Assembly (NCBI GenBank): GCA_963842355.1
Contig: CAWJGC010000015.1
Location: 1 to 64,000, forward strand
Direction of reading: 5' to 3'
DNA from: JASHPR01 sp963842355
GTDB lineage: Bacteria > Actinomycetota > Actinomycetes > Streptosporangiales > Streptosporangiaceae
DNA: 64,000 bases
Positions 36,177-44,950 of this stretch are shown here, piece by piece. The position numbers and the translations under genes were made by a program. The first letter of the stretch is position 1. Every line of letters starts with the position of its first letter. The notes beneath the pieces were generated by a model that saw nothing but the letters and a program-made list of their open reading frames with translations, was not told the DNA's origin and searched no databases.

Positions 36177-37139
36177 GTGATGAGGACGGGCGCGGCGCGT
36201 GGCCAGGCGGGCCACTTCCACGAAGCCGGCTTCTACGGCTCCGACGCCGAGTTCCGCGCCCTCATCGTGCCGTTCGCCGAAGAGGGCATCGCCGCGGGCG
36301 AGCCCGTCATCATCGGCTATGACGACCGCAAGAGCCGCCTGCTGCGGTCCTGGCTCACCGACCCGTCCGCCGTGACGTTCATCGGCGATAACAGCCTGTA
36401 CGCCACCCCGGCGCGGGCGATCGCAACCTACCGGCGGCTGTTTGAATTTCATGTCGCCATGGGCGCCGGGCAAATCCGGATCGCCGGGGACGTTCCCCAT
36501 CCGGGCAACGGGAGGCGGTTCGAGGGATGGGACCGCTACGAATCGGCGGTCAACACCGTCTGGCAGGACTTCCCCGTATGGGGCCGGTGCCTGTACGACA
36601 CCGCGACCGCGCCCCCGGCGGTGCTCGACGTGGCCGAACGAACGCATCCCCGCATCGTCTCGCCGTCGGGACAGCGCCGGGCGAGCGACCGCTACCAAGA
36701 CGCCTTGGTATTCGAAGGCCTCCCCTACGCACCCGATCCGCTCGAAGACTCCGCGCCCGCTATCGAGCTGGTCAACCGATCCGCCGCCGAAGCCCGGCAC
36801 GCGCTCACCCAGACCAGCCCCGGCCGCATCCCCGCCACCACGCTCGACGACCTGCTGATCGGCGTCTCAGAGGCAGTCAGCAACGCACAGCGCCACGGCC
36901 GCCCGCCCGCGACCGTACGCATCTGGGCCACACCGGGCCGCATCGTGGTCACCGTTCACGACAAAGGCCGCGGCCCAGCCGACCGCCTGGCAGGCCTGGT
37001 CCCCGCTCCAGGCAACGTCCCGGACCGGCGACTTGGACTTGGGCTGTGGGCCATGCACCAGCTCGACATCGACGTCGCGCTCAGGCACGCCGACGACGGC
37101 TTCACCATCAGGCTCCGCAGCGGAACAATACCTGGCTAA
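36177..37139 (+). CDS. RsbA-like sensor: MEDS domain plus HATPase
   Basis: 320 residues, intact. The N-terminal MEDS domain (about 10-180; HFHEAGFYGSDAEFRALIVP, FAEEGIAAGEPVIIGYDDRK, YATPARAIATYRRLFEFHV) resembles the methanogen/MtrA-type sensor module. The C-terminal GHKL ATPase has the N-box (LLIGVSEAVSNAQRHG), G1 box (VHDKGRGPA) and G2 (LGLGLWAMHQL). This is the architecture of actinobacterial anti-sigma kinases that phosphorylate STAS proteins, and one lies on either side. Input is probably a small molecule or redox signal; the signal itself is not predictable. Confidence 0.85.
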   Translation: MMRTGAARGQAGHFHEAGFYGSDAEFRALIVPFAEEGIAAGEPVIIGYDDRKSRLLRSWLTDPSAVTFIGDNSLYATPARAIATYRRLFEFHVAMGAGQIRIAGDVPHPGNGRRFEGWDRYESAVNTVWQDFPVWGRCLYDTATAPPAVLDVAERTHPRIVSPSGQRRASDRYQDALVFEGLPYAPDPLEDSAPAIELVNRSAAEARHALTQTSPGRIPATTLDDLLIGVSEAVSNAQRHGRPPATVRIWATPGRIVVTVHDKGRGPADRLAGLVPAPGNVPDRRLGLGLWAMHQLDIDVALRHADDGFTIRLRSGTIPG

Positions 37140-37400
37140 CTGGAGCGGCCCGGGCCGGGCCTTGCTCGCCTCCCTGGAACTGCCCGCGGTGTCGCGCGAG
37201 CCGTTCGAGGACGACCTGGCGCTGATCGGCGCGCTGGAGACCGTGATCGACCGGCTGGACTGGGAGATCCGCCAGCGCGGCCGGTCCGACCCGCGGGTCA
37301 AGTTGCTCACCCAGCTGCCCGGCGTCGGCCCGTTCATCGCGCTGGTCATCCTCGCCGAGGTCGGCGATGTCAGCCGGTTCGGCTCGGCGCGCAAGCTGCT
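37140..37400 (+). pseudogene. IS110-family transposase fragment
   Basis: Directly after the RsbA-like stop, the plus strand reads LIGALETVIDRLDWEIRQRG, LLTQLPGVGPFIALVILAEV and GDVSRFGSARKLL, the transposase_20 region of IS110/IS116 elements (helix-hairpin-helix PGVGxxxA). Resemblance stops at about 37395, before the closing motifs. The N-terminal DEDD catalytic half is absent. Confidence 0.75.
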
Positions 37401-37617
37401 CACCCGCGCCTGGCACCTGCTCACCGACGCCGACCCGGCGAGGATCCTGCCGGCCACCGGGCTGAGCAGGGACGGGACCCGGGCCGTGGACCGGGTGTCA
37501 CGCGCGGTAAGGTCGCGGCATTGACTGACGAGCACTGCCGATCCCGGGGCCCGGCTGGCGTCATGTCACCCAGGCCGTCGCTCTCCGACCGCCGTTCCGG
37601 GTAGAGGTGGGATGCAC

Positions 37618-38058
37618 ATGTCCGACGCCGGTTTCCCGGTCGAGATGATCCACGGCGTGCCCGTGGTGACGGCGCCCATAGAGATCGACGTCACCAACGC
37701 CGGGCGGCTGCGGACCGCCTTGCTCGAATCGGCGGCGGGCGGGCACGCGACGTTCGTGGTTGACATGACCGGCACCGGGTTCTGCGACTCGGCCGGGCTC
37801 AACGTCCTGGTGCTGGCGCACAAGCGGGCCCTGGCCGAGGGCGGTGAGCTGCGGCTGGTCATTCCCGCCGTGGCGGTCCTGCGCGCCTTCGCGATCACCG
37901 GTGTGGACACCGTGATCCCGCACTTCCCCACCCTGGAGGAGGCCCTCGCGCAGATGCCCGCCGCGATGATCCAGGCGCCACACGGCAGCCCGACCCCGCC
38001 GATGCGCATGGTTGCGTATCGAAGACCGGACATCCCCGGCCCGGACACCCCGGGCTGA
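37618..38058 (+). CDS. STAS-domain anti-anti-sigma factor
   Basis: 146 residues from ATG 37618, seven bases after GAGGTGG; ATG 37612 is possible but too close. The STAS domain spans about residues 10-115 (VPVVTAPIEIDVTNAGRLRT, TFVVDMTGTGFCDSAGLNVL, VLAHKRALAEGGELRLVIP). Ser in CDSAG is the expected phosphorylation site. The C-terminal ~30 residues are Pro-rich. It is not closely similar to the STAS protein at 34925, so the two may respond differently to the same kinase. Confidence 0.85.
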   Translation: MSDAGFPVEMIHGVPVVTAPIEIDVTNAGRLRTALLESAAGGHATFVVDMTGTGFCDSAGLNVLVLAHKRALAEGGELRLVIPAVAVLRAFAITGVDTVIPHFPTLEEALAQMPAAMIQAPHGSPTPPMRMVAYRRPDIPGPDTPG

Positions 38059-38115
38059 GCCGCGTGCGTCGGAGCCGGCAAAGACCGGACGTTCGCGAGT
38101 GCGTCTCAGGATCTC

Positions 38116-38123
38116 GGGTAGGC
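38116..38123 (+). promoter_or_regulatory. GGGTAGGC element, counterpart of 27924
   Basis: Starts exactly 48 bases before the ATG at 38164, matching position and sequence of the element in front of the paralogue at 27972. This conservation in otherwise different upstream DNA suggests a shared, perhaps stress-sigma, promoter. Confidence 0.4.
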
Positions 38124-38163
38124 GTGCAGGATTCGGCATGACTCGGCACCGACAGGAGGCGTG

Positions 38164-38523
38164 ATGGCCACCACCCGGCAAAAGGAAGCTGCCCGGCGTA
38201 ACATCGCCAAGGCCCGGCAGGCGCAGTCGGCCAGGGCACACGGCGCGAAGGTCCCCCGCCATGGCGAGGGCATGAGCACCGCGGAGGAAAACCGGCTGCC
38301 CGACTCCGCGTTCGCTTTCCCCGGGGAACGCAAGGAGCCGCTGACCGACGCCCGGCACGTACGCAACGCGATCGCTCGGTTCGACCAGGTCGAAGGGGTG
38401 AGCGACACCGAGCGTGACCGGGCGTGGAAGCGGATCCTGGCCGCCGCGAAACGCTTCGACATCGACGTCTCGGCGTCGAGCTGGCGGGACCTGTCGAAGG
38501 CCGGCAAAGACGGCAAGCGCTAG
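38164..38523 (+). CDS. DUF6582-like small basic protein, second copy
   Basis: 119 residues, AGGAGG upstream. Same layout as the protein at 27972: RQKEAARRNIAKARQAQSAR, then FAFPGERKEPLTDARHVRNA, FDQVEGVSDTERDRAWKRIL and SSWRDLSK. Differences are mostly conservative, so both copies are under protein-level constraint. It follows the second STAS gene and carries the same upstream GGGTAGGC, consistent with membership in one stress regulon. Confidence 0.75.
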   Translation: MATTRQKEAARRNIAKARQAQSARAHGAKVPRHGEGMSTAEENRLPDSAFAFPGERKEPLTDARHVRNAIARFDQVEGVSDTERDRAWKRILAAAKRFDIDVSASSWRDLSKAGKDGKR

Positions 38524-38589
38524 CGGGCACGCGGATCGCCTGCCGCGCCGCTGCGCCCGGCCCGTCCCCTGGGGCCGGATAGCGCAGCA

Positions 38590-38981
38590 ACGCTCCGATC
38601 CCGTCCCGGGGTGGCTGCTCAACAGCGGGCACGAGTGCAGTTCGGCACCGGTGGCCTGGCCGTCCCGGAGCGCCGACAAGGTCTCCGCCAGGCCCTCGGC
38701 GCCCGCCCGCGCGCGGACTTGCTGCGGAACTCCTCGAGCCGCCGCCGGGCCTCTTCCTCCGCCTGCGTCCGCGCCGCGGCCTCGGCCAGGAGGTCAGAGT
38801 CCGCGGGAACCTCCCGGTCCACGATCACGGCGTGGTCACGAAGCGGGGGTGCCAGGTGATCGAGCAGCAGCGACCGAGCCTTGATGTCGCCGCCGATGAC
38901 GAGCATCTCCGCCCCTGTCTGGGCGGTCGCCGCGGTGACCGCCGCGGCCAGTTCGCGAGCGTTCTCGTCCCAGGCCTCCAC
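38590..38981 (-). pseudogene. Fragment of an Rv2629-like (baeRF/eRF1-type) protein
   Basis: The minus strand reads WDENARELAAAVTAATAQTG, AEMLVIGGDIKARSLLLDHL, VIVDREVPADSDLLAEAAA and RTQAEEEARRRLEEFR. After a shift it continues as ETLSALRDGQATGAELHSC. This matches the middle and late part of bacterial Rv2629/Vms1-like release-factor-related proteins of actinobacteria. The N-terminal half and C-terminal end are absent. Confidence 0.55.
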
Positions 38982-39098
38982 CGCTCTTCCCGGTCATCTC
39001 GTCTCCACGTTCTTGTTGATGGGGCCGGTCGCCTGCCACCGGCTGGTATTCCGCCGGGGATCCGGATTGACCAGCCTGCTGGGGGTAGCGGGGCCGGT

Positions 39099-40619
39099 AT
39101 GGCAGTGAACGTGATCGAAACCGAGGCCAAGTACGACGCACCCGCGGGGGCAGGCCTGCCCCGCCTGGACGGCCTGCGGCAGGTGGCCGGCACCTCCGGG
39201 CCCGCGGAGGAGAAACTCGAAGCCGTGTACTACGACACCGATGACCTGCGGCTGATGCGCGCCGGCATCACGCTGCGGCGGCGCCGTGGCGGCGATGACG
39301 CCGGATGGCATTTGAAGCTTCCGCTCGGCGCTGATGCCCGTCGCGAGATCCGGCTGCCACCCGGCGAGGGCGGGCGGCGGGTGCCCGGTGAGCTGGCCGA
39401 ACTGGTCCGCGTGCACACCCGGGGCAAGCCGCTCGGGCCAGTGGCCCGGATGACGACCAGCAGACGGCGCGTGACCCTGTTCGGCCGGGCCGGCGAGTCG
39501 CTCGCCGAGGTGGCGGCCGACGATGTCTGCGCCGAGACGCTGGGCGACACCACGACCGTGTCCCGCTGGCGCGAGGTCGAAGTTGAGCTGACTGGCGGCG
39601 GCCGGGAGCTCCTCAAGGCGGCTGATGAGCTGCTGCGCCGCGAGGGCCTGCGCCCGGCAGGACGGGCGGCCAAGCTGGAACGGGCACTGGGCGGCCAGCT
39701 GCCGGCGCTGGCGCGCCCAGCGCCGCTGACCTCGTCGTCACCGGCCTGCCAGGTAGTCCTGGCCTACCTGCGGACACACGCCGAACGGCTGAAGTCCCTC
39801 GATCCGATGGTGCGCAGGGATGAGCCGGATGCCGTGCACCAGATGCGGGTGGCCACCCGCCGGTTGCGCAGCACGCTGCGGTCATTCGGGCACGTCATCG
39901 GCCGCGACGGCACGCAGGGGCTGGCCGCCGAGCTCAAGTGGCTGGGCGCCGTGCTCGGGGAGGTGCGCGACGCTGAGGTGCTCGCCGCGCACCTGCAGGC
40001 GCTACTGAGCGAGACTCCGGGGGAACTGGTCATCGGCCCGGCCCAGGCGCGCGTGCAGGGTCACTTCGCGGCGGTGCGCGCCGACGCCCGCACGGCACTG
40101 CTGGGAGCGCTCGACTCCCAGCGGTACTTCTCGCTGCTCGACGAGCTAGACAAGCTGATGACCCAGCCGCCCTTGACCCCGCAGGCAGCCAGGCCCGCTG
40201 CCGATCTCCTCCCGGCGGCGGCCCGGCGCCCCTACCGGCAGGTACGCCGGCGCATGCGCCGTGCCCGGCGGACGACAGCCGGCCAGCCCACAGACGCGGC
40301 CCTGCACAAGTCGCGCAAAGCGGCCAAGCGCGCCCGCTACGCCGGCGAGGCAATGACCCCGGCGATCGGCAAGAAGGCCCGGCGGTTCGTCAAGCAGATG
40401 AAGAAGGTCCAGTCGCTCCTCGGCGACCATCAGGACGCCGTCATCGCCCGCCAGGCGGAACGGGAGCTGGGCATAGGCGCGCACCTGGCCGGCGAGAACG
40501 CGTTCAGCTACGGCCTGCTGTACGGGCGCGACACCTGCGACGCCGGACGGCTCCGGGCCCAGGCCTGGCGAACGTGGCGGCGCGCATCCCGCCCCCGCCA
40601 CCGGCGCTGGATGCGCTAG
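39099..40619 (+). CDS. CYTH and CHAD domain protein
   Basis: 506 residues, intact. Residues 1-200 form a CYTH triphosphate tunnel domain: VIETEAKYDAP (ExExK variant), YYDTDDLRLMRAGITLRRRR, WHLKLPLGADARREIRLP and SRWREVEVELTGG. Residues ~225-500 form a CHAD helical domain with repeated His/Arg/Lys-rich helices (DEPDAVHQMRVATRRLRSTL, LHKSRKAAKRARYAGEAM, KKVQSLLGDHQDAVIARQAE). CHAD domains bind polyphosphate and CYTH domains hydrolyse or bind triphosphates, so a role in polyphosphate metabolism or granules is likely. The start is by homology; no strong ribosome binding site is visible. Confidence 0.9.
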   Translation: MAVNVIETEAKYDAPAGAGLPRLDGLRQVAGTSGPAEEKLEAVYYDTDDLRLMRAGITLRRRRGGDDAGWHLKLPLGADARREIRLPPGEGGRRVPGELAELVRVHTRGKPLGPVARMTTSRRRVTLFGRAGESLAEVAADDVCAETLGDTTTVSRWREVEVELTGGGRELLKAADELLRREGLRPAGRAAKLERALGGQLPALARPAPLTSSSPACQVVLAYLRTHAERLKSLDPMVRRDEPDAVHQMRVATRRLRSTLRSFGHVIGRDGTQGLAAELKWLGAVLGEVRDAEVLAAHLQALLSETPGELVIGPAQARVQGHFAAVRADARTALLGALDSQRYFSLLDELDKLMTQPPLTPQAARPAADLLPAAARRPYRQVRRRMRRARRTTAGQPTDAALHKSRKAAKRARYAGEAMTPAIGKKARRFVKQMKKVQSLLGDHQDAVIARQAERELGIGAHLAGENAFSYGLLYGRDTCDAGRLRAQAWRTWRRASRPRHRRWMR

Positions 40620-41014
40620 ACCACGCCCACCCTGCGGTCAGCTCCGCCCTTCGTTCCGGCCCGGGTGGGGCAGTGAGCGAGACCGCTCCGACGCGGCGGG
40701 GCCGGGCGGGCCCAGGGCGTGAGCGGCGCGGCGGGTCAGGCGACACAGGGTCCGGAGCTGACCCTCCGGCACCCAGGCATTGGCACGGCGGCTGCTGGAG
40801 GTGTGACACGAAGTTGTGGATGCCGACCTGATGTAGGGCGCGGCGTACCTTCCCAAGGTGATCAATGGAAGGAAGCCGGTGAGCGAACCGGTCAGGCCGG
40901 GTCCGATCTCAACTACCTGCACCCAACACACCCAGCATGCTGGGCAGCCCCGCCGGCGGCGCCCGGCGCGAACGCCGCGCATAGAGTGCCATTTTGCGGG
41001 CAGCCAGGACCGGC
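40620..41014. other. No gene recognised
   Basis: No frame with start signals or recognisable motifs; probably holds the promoter of the gene at 41015. Confidence 0.4.
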
Positions 41015-42220
41015 ATGCGTTCTTTCGCCTCGCGCATCGTGTCGTCGCATTACCTTGAGCGGCGCGGCCGGGCGCTGTTCATTCTGCTCGCCGTCGCCAT
41101 CCTGCTCGAGCTGGCGGCGGGGACCGGGCTGGCCTACATCGCCGGGTTCGACAACGTGCTGGTGGTCCTCGGCCGCGTCCACGGGGGATGGCTGCTCGCG
41201 CTGGTGGCCGGCTTGCTGATTTCGTTCGTCGGCTACTTTTACGCCTACCGCGGGATCTTTGGTGTCGATGGCGGCCCAACGCTGGAGGGCCGGCAGATGC
41301 GCGCGGTCGTGGCGGCAGGTTTTGGCGGGTTCCTCGCGCACGGCGGCGGCGCGCTCGATCGGTACGCGCTGGAAGCGGCCGGCACGGACTCCTCGGATGC
41401 CAAGGCGCGGGTCGCCGGGCTGGCCGGGATGGAGCACGGCGTGCTGGCCATCGGCGGGTGCGCGGCAGCCATCGCCGTGCTCGTCTCGGGGACCGGCCAC
41501 CCGCCCGCCGACTTCACGATTCCCTGGGCAGTGCTGCCGATCCCCGGGTTCCTCATCGCATTCTGGGCGGCCGAACGCTACCAGCGAAGGTTCGGCGACA
41601 AGCCCGGCTGGCGCGGCAAGCTCGGCACCTTCCTGGACTCCATCCACCTCATCAGGGAGTTGTTCGTTCAGCCCGGGCGCTGGGGATTCGCGCTCGCGGG
41701 AATGGCGCTGTACTGGGCGGCTGATGCGTTCGCTACCTGGGCGGGCCTGGCCGCTTTCGGCCTCCAGATGAATGTGGCCGCGATGTTTGTCGGCTTCGCC
41801 ACCGGGATGGTGTTCACCCGCCGGACCGGGCCGCTTGCTGGCGCCGGCATACTGGCGCTGGTCATGCCGCTGACGATCTGGGTCAGCGGCGCGCCGCTCG
41901 CTGTCGCGATCGCGGGCGTGTTCGCCTACCGGATCCTCGCGCTCTGCCTGCCGCTTCCGGCGTCGCTCGCCGTGCTACCGACGCTACGCAACATGGACCG
42001 CCATAATACAGGCCCGGCGCAGCGGACGCCAGCCAGCCCAGCGAGCCAGCCCTGCGGCGGGCCGGTCAGCGGGACTGCAAGGCACCGCACGCATCGAGAT
42101 CGCCGGCACCGCGGGCGACATCACGGCACCGCACTGGCTGACCTTGGATTACCGTGCTGGCTGACCCGTGGTTCACCGCCGCCCGCCTGCACAGACAAAT
42201 CACGGCCGCGCGTTTCGTGA
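41015..42220 (+). CDS. Flippase-like (LPG synthase membrane domain) integral membrane protein
   Basis: 401 residues with about eight membrane helices. Features: RALFILLAVAILLELAAGTG, FVGYFYAYRGIFGVDGG, AAGFGGFLAHGGGALDRYAL, LAGMEHGVLAIGGCAAAIAV, FALAGMALYWAADAFATWAG, GFATGMVFTRRTGPLAGAGI, VFAYRILALCLPLPASLAVL. The pattern belongs to the UPF0104/flippase-like superfamily. The last ~65 residues are Arg/His/Pro-rich and unlike the family, so the true stop may have been lost near 42030. A broken relative is at 14436. Confidence 0.75.
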   Translation: MRSFASRIVSSHYLERRGRALFILLAVAILLELAAGTGLAYIAGFDNVLVVLGRVHGGWLLALVAGLLISFVGYFYAYRGIFGVDGGPTLEGRQMRAVVAAGFGGFLAHGGGALDRYALEAAGTDSSDAKARVAGLAGMEHGVLAIGGCAAAIAVLVSGTGHPPADFTIPWAVLPIPGFLIAFWAAERYQRRFGDKPGWRGKLGTFLDSIHLIRELFVQPGRWGFALAGMALYWAADAFATWAGLAAFGLQMNVAAMFVGFATGMVFTRRTGPLAGAGILALVMPLTIWVSGAPLAVAIAGVFAYRILALCLPLPASLAVLPTLRNMDRHNTGPAQRTPASPASQPCGGPVSGTARHRTHRDRRHRGRHHGTALADLGLPCWLTRGSPPPACTDKSRPRVS

Positions 42221-42315
42221 TCGAGCCACAGGGCATCGTGCTCGACTCACGCGCCCCAGTCACCCAGGACTCACTCCAAGAGGAAGCGGCCTGGCAAGCG
42301 TGGCGTTCCCCGTGA
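42154..42315 (+). CDS. Candidate 53-residue protein
   Basis: GTG 42154 opens a frame that reads coherently (LADPWFTAARLHRQITAARF, VIEPQGIVLDSRAPV, LQEEAAWQAWRSP) and has balanced composition. It overlaps the doubtful tail of the preceding gene and lacks a clear ribosome binding site. It may instead be the end of a lost gene. Confidence 0.25.
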   Translation: MLADPWFTAARLHRQITAARFVIEPQGIVLDSRAPVTQDSLQEEAAWQAWRSP

Positions 42316-42432
42316 TCGAGTAACGGTCGCAGGCAGAGCTCGCCCGGATCGTGGCTTCGAGTCGAATGTTTGCGTGGCTGGGCATGGGCAGGAAACCGGG
42401 AGCAGCGGTCGGCCAGGGGAGGGAACGCGGGC

Positions 42433-43378
42433 ATGACGGGACACTCCCCCACGCGCCGCACCGTGCTCATCGCCGGTGCCGCGAACGTCTTCGTCGGCGT
42501 GATCAAGCTCGTGGCCGGCATCCTGGTCGGCTCCAGCGCCATGCTGGCCGAGGCCGTGCACTCGGCCTCGGACACGCTCAACCAGGGCTTCCTGCTGGCC
42601 TCCCTGCGCCGGGGCGAGCGCCCCGCCGACTCCCGGCACCCGTTCGGCTATGGCCAGGAGCGGTATTTCTGGTCGCTGCTCGCGGCGTTCGGGATCTTCA
42701 TCGCCGGCGCCGGATTTTCCGTCTTTGAGGGCCTGCTCGCGCTGGGCCACAAGGGCAGCGAGAACCCGCTCATCGCCTACCTCGTCCTGGCGGCGGCCTG
42801 CCTGGCGGAGGGAACATCGCTGGTCCGGGTGCTCAGGCAGTTCCGCGGCGAGGCCCGGCGCAGCCACACCGAGATGTCCTTGATCACGTGCGGGCCAGCC
42901 CCGACACCACGGTCAAGGCCACGTTGTTCGAGGACACCGCGGCGATGATCGGCCTCGTGCTCGCCGCGCTCGGCCTGGCCCTGCGGCAGGTGACCGGGTC
43001 GCCGACGTGGGACGGCGCCGCCTCGATCGCCATCGGCTGCCTGCTCGTCGCGGTGGCCGTCCGGCTCGGCCTGGACAGCAGGGACTACCTCATCGGCCGG
43101 GCGGCCGACCCGAGGGTGCAGGACGGGATCCGGGCCGAGATCGAGAACACGCCGGGCGTGGACGCGCTCCTCGAAGATGCGCACCATGCACGTCGGGCCG
43201 GACCATCTCATCGTGGCCGCCCGGGTGGCCTTCAGCGACGAGATCAGCGCCGACCGCGCCGAAGACGTCGCCGACGGCATCGACCGGCGGCTTGCTGACC
43301 GGCTACCGCAGCGTCGCGCACGTATTCCTGGACCCCACCCAGACGCCGCCGCGCGTGGCGGCCAGGCGCGCCCGCTAG
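42433..43378 (+). pseudogene. Cation diffusion facilitator transporter, frameshifted
   Basis: From ATG 42433: RRTVLIAGAANVFVGVIKLV, the metal-site helix SSAMLAEAVHSASDTLNQGF (usually HSxxD, present as HSASD), RHPFGYGQERYFWSLLAAFG. After a shift at about 42885, PDTTVKATLFEDTAAMIGLV supplies the second metal site (ED), then DGAASIAIGCLLVAVAVRLG. Shifts at about 43175 and 43295 lead into TMHVGPDHLIVAARVAFSD and YRSVAHVFLDPTQTPPR. All six helices and the cytoplasmic domain are identifiable, but three single-base events break the gene. Confidence 0.8.
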
Positions 43379-43517
43379 CGCCCTGCCGCCGACAGCCGGG
43401 CGGCGCACTCCAGCATGCCAGCGTGCACGAAGGCCTCGGGCAGGTTGCCCCGTAGCTGGCGCTGGTGAACGTCGTATTCCTCGGTGTACAGGCCGGCCGG
43501 GCTGCAGGCCGCGCGGC
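43375..43517 (-). pseudogene. C-terminal fragment of a second GH15 gene
   Basis: The minus strand encodes SPAGLYTEEYDVHQRQLRGN, LPEAFVHAGMLECAARL and a stop at 43375. This is about 80% identical to the end of the GH15 protein at 12890-13004. Everything upstream of this ~45-residue piece is missing. Confidence 0.75.
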
Positions 43518-43789
43518 TGCGCGGGGTCATCGGGCGGCAAGCCGCCCGCGGCGGGGCGACGGGCGGTGCGACGGCTTCGTGACCAGCGCCCAGAACTTGC
43601 AGTCGCAGGCCCGCGCCGGCACCGAGGGCGGCCCCGTGGACACCGCGGCGGACGCGGCCGCCGCGGGCATGGGCTACTGGTGCGAGCGTGACCTGCCTTC
43701 CCGACGACATGGAAGGACGGAGCGCGATCGGCAGCGGTACCCCGCCGGAGCGGCTGCTGCGGCCGCTGTTCCCGCGCCTGGTCCAGAGC

Positions 43790-44063
43790 AAGCAGAACCT
43801 GGACCAGGGGGCGCAGCGCTATGACCGGTACGGGTTCCGGGTCCCGGCGGTGATCGTGTCGCCGTACGCGCGGCCGGACTACGTCTGCTCCGAGGATCTC
43901 GACCATACTTCTGTGCTGAGGCTGATCGAGGAGAAACGGCAACCTGCCCGCGCTCACCGCGCGGGACGCCGCGGCCAATACGCCATTGGACGCCCTGGAC
44001 TTCACCAGCGATCCCGCCTTCTTGAAGCCGCCGTCGCTGCCCGGGCCGAGCCCCGAATGGGGC
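43790..44063 (+). pseudogene. C-terminal fragment of phospholipase C, second copy
   Basis: Reads YDRYGFRVPAVIVSPYARPD, YVCSEDLDHTSVLRLIEEK. After one extra base it continues NLPALTARDAAANTPLDALD, FTSDPAFLKPPSLPGP, SPEWGTW and TAG at about 44063. It corresponds to the fragment at 23390-23590 but extends about 30 residues further upstream. It is likewise followed by a DUF1206 gene. Confidence 0.7.
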
Positions 44064-44124
44064 ACCTGGTAGGCGGAGCTTCCGGCGGACGTTTTTTCCG
44101 TATCGGCGGGTAGTGACGACGGTC

Positions 44125-44945
44125 ATGCGATCGACAACCATCCCGCGGACAAGGCGCACCGCCAGGCGGGCCTCAAATACCCGGGCGGCGCACGTGCTGG
44201 CCCGGGCGGGGCTGACCGCGCGGGGCATCATCTACATCCTCATCGGCTGGGTCGCGGTCCTGGTCGCGCTCGGCCGCGGCTCGCACGAAGCCGACCAGCA
44301 GGGCGCCCTGCAGTTGCTCGCGGGCAAGCCCTACGGCACGGTCTCACTGTGGCTGCTCGGCATCGGCTTCGCTGCCTACGCGCTGTGGCGGCTGAGCGAG
44401 GCCGCCTACGGCGTCGCCGGCGAGGGCAACCGCGCCGGTCCCCGGCTGCGGTCGCTGGGCCGGGCCGTGATCTACGCCGGCCTCGCGTACCTGACGTTCA
44501 AGGTCCTCTCCGGCAGGCAGGGCAGCCAGGCGCGCCAGCAGCAGGACGCGACGGCCAGCGTCATGCAACACCCGGGAGGCAGGTGGCTGGTCGGGATCGC
44601 CGGCCGATCGTCGCCGTCATCGGACTTGTGCTGGTCATGGAGGGCATTCGCCGCAGGTTCATGAAGTACCTGCGGACGTCGCAGATGAGCGCGAGGACGG
44701 TGCGGATCGTGAGGACGCTCGGCGTGATCGGGACGGTCGCCCGCGGCGTGGTCGTCGCGGGAGTCGGCATCCTGGTCATCGACGCGGCGGCCTCCTACAG
44801 CCCCGCGAAGGCAGGCGGCGTCGACAAGGCACTGCTCACGCTGCGCAACCAGCCCCTCGGCCCGGCCCTGCTGATCCTGGTCGCGCTCGGCCTGGTCGTC
44901 TTCGGCGTCTACGGGCTGTGCGAGGCCCGCTGGCGCAGGGTGTAA
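44125..44945 (+). pseudogene. DUF1206 membrane protein, second copy, one frameshift
   Basis: Starts MRS like the intact copy at 23642 (GTG 44113 is an alternative). ARAGLTARGIIYILIGWVAV and GRAVIYAGLAYLTFKVLS are in frame. At about 44603 a shift occurs (VGIAG then IVAVIGLVLVMEGIRRRF) and the rest, TVARGVVVAGVGILVIDAAA to CEARWRRV, runs to 44945. A single base would restore a 273-residue protein about 70% identical to its paralogue. Confidence 0.8.
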
Positions 44946-44950
44946 CCGCC

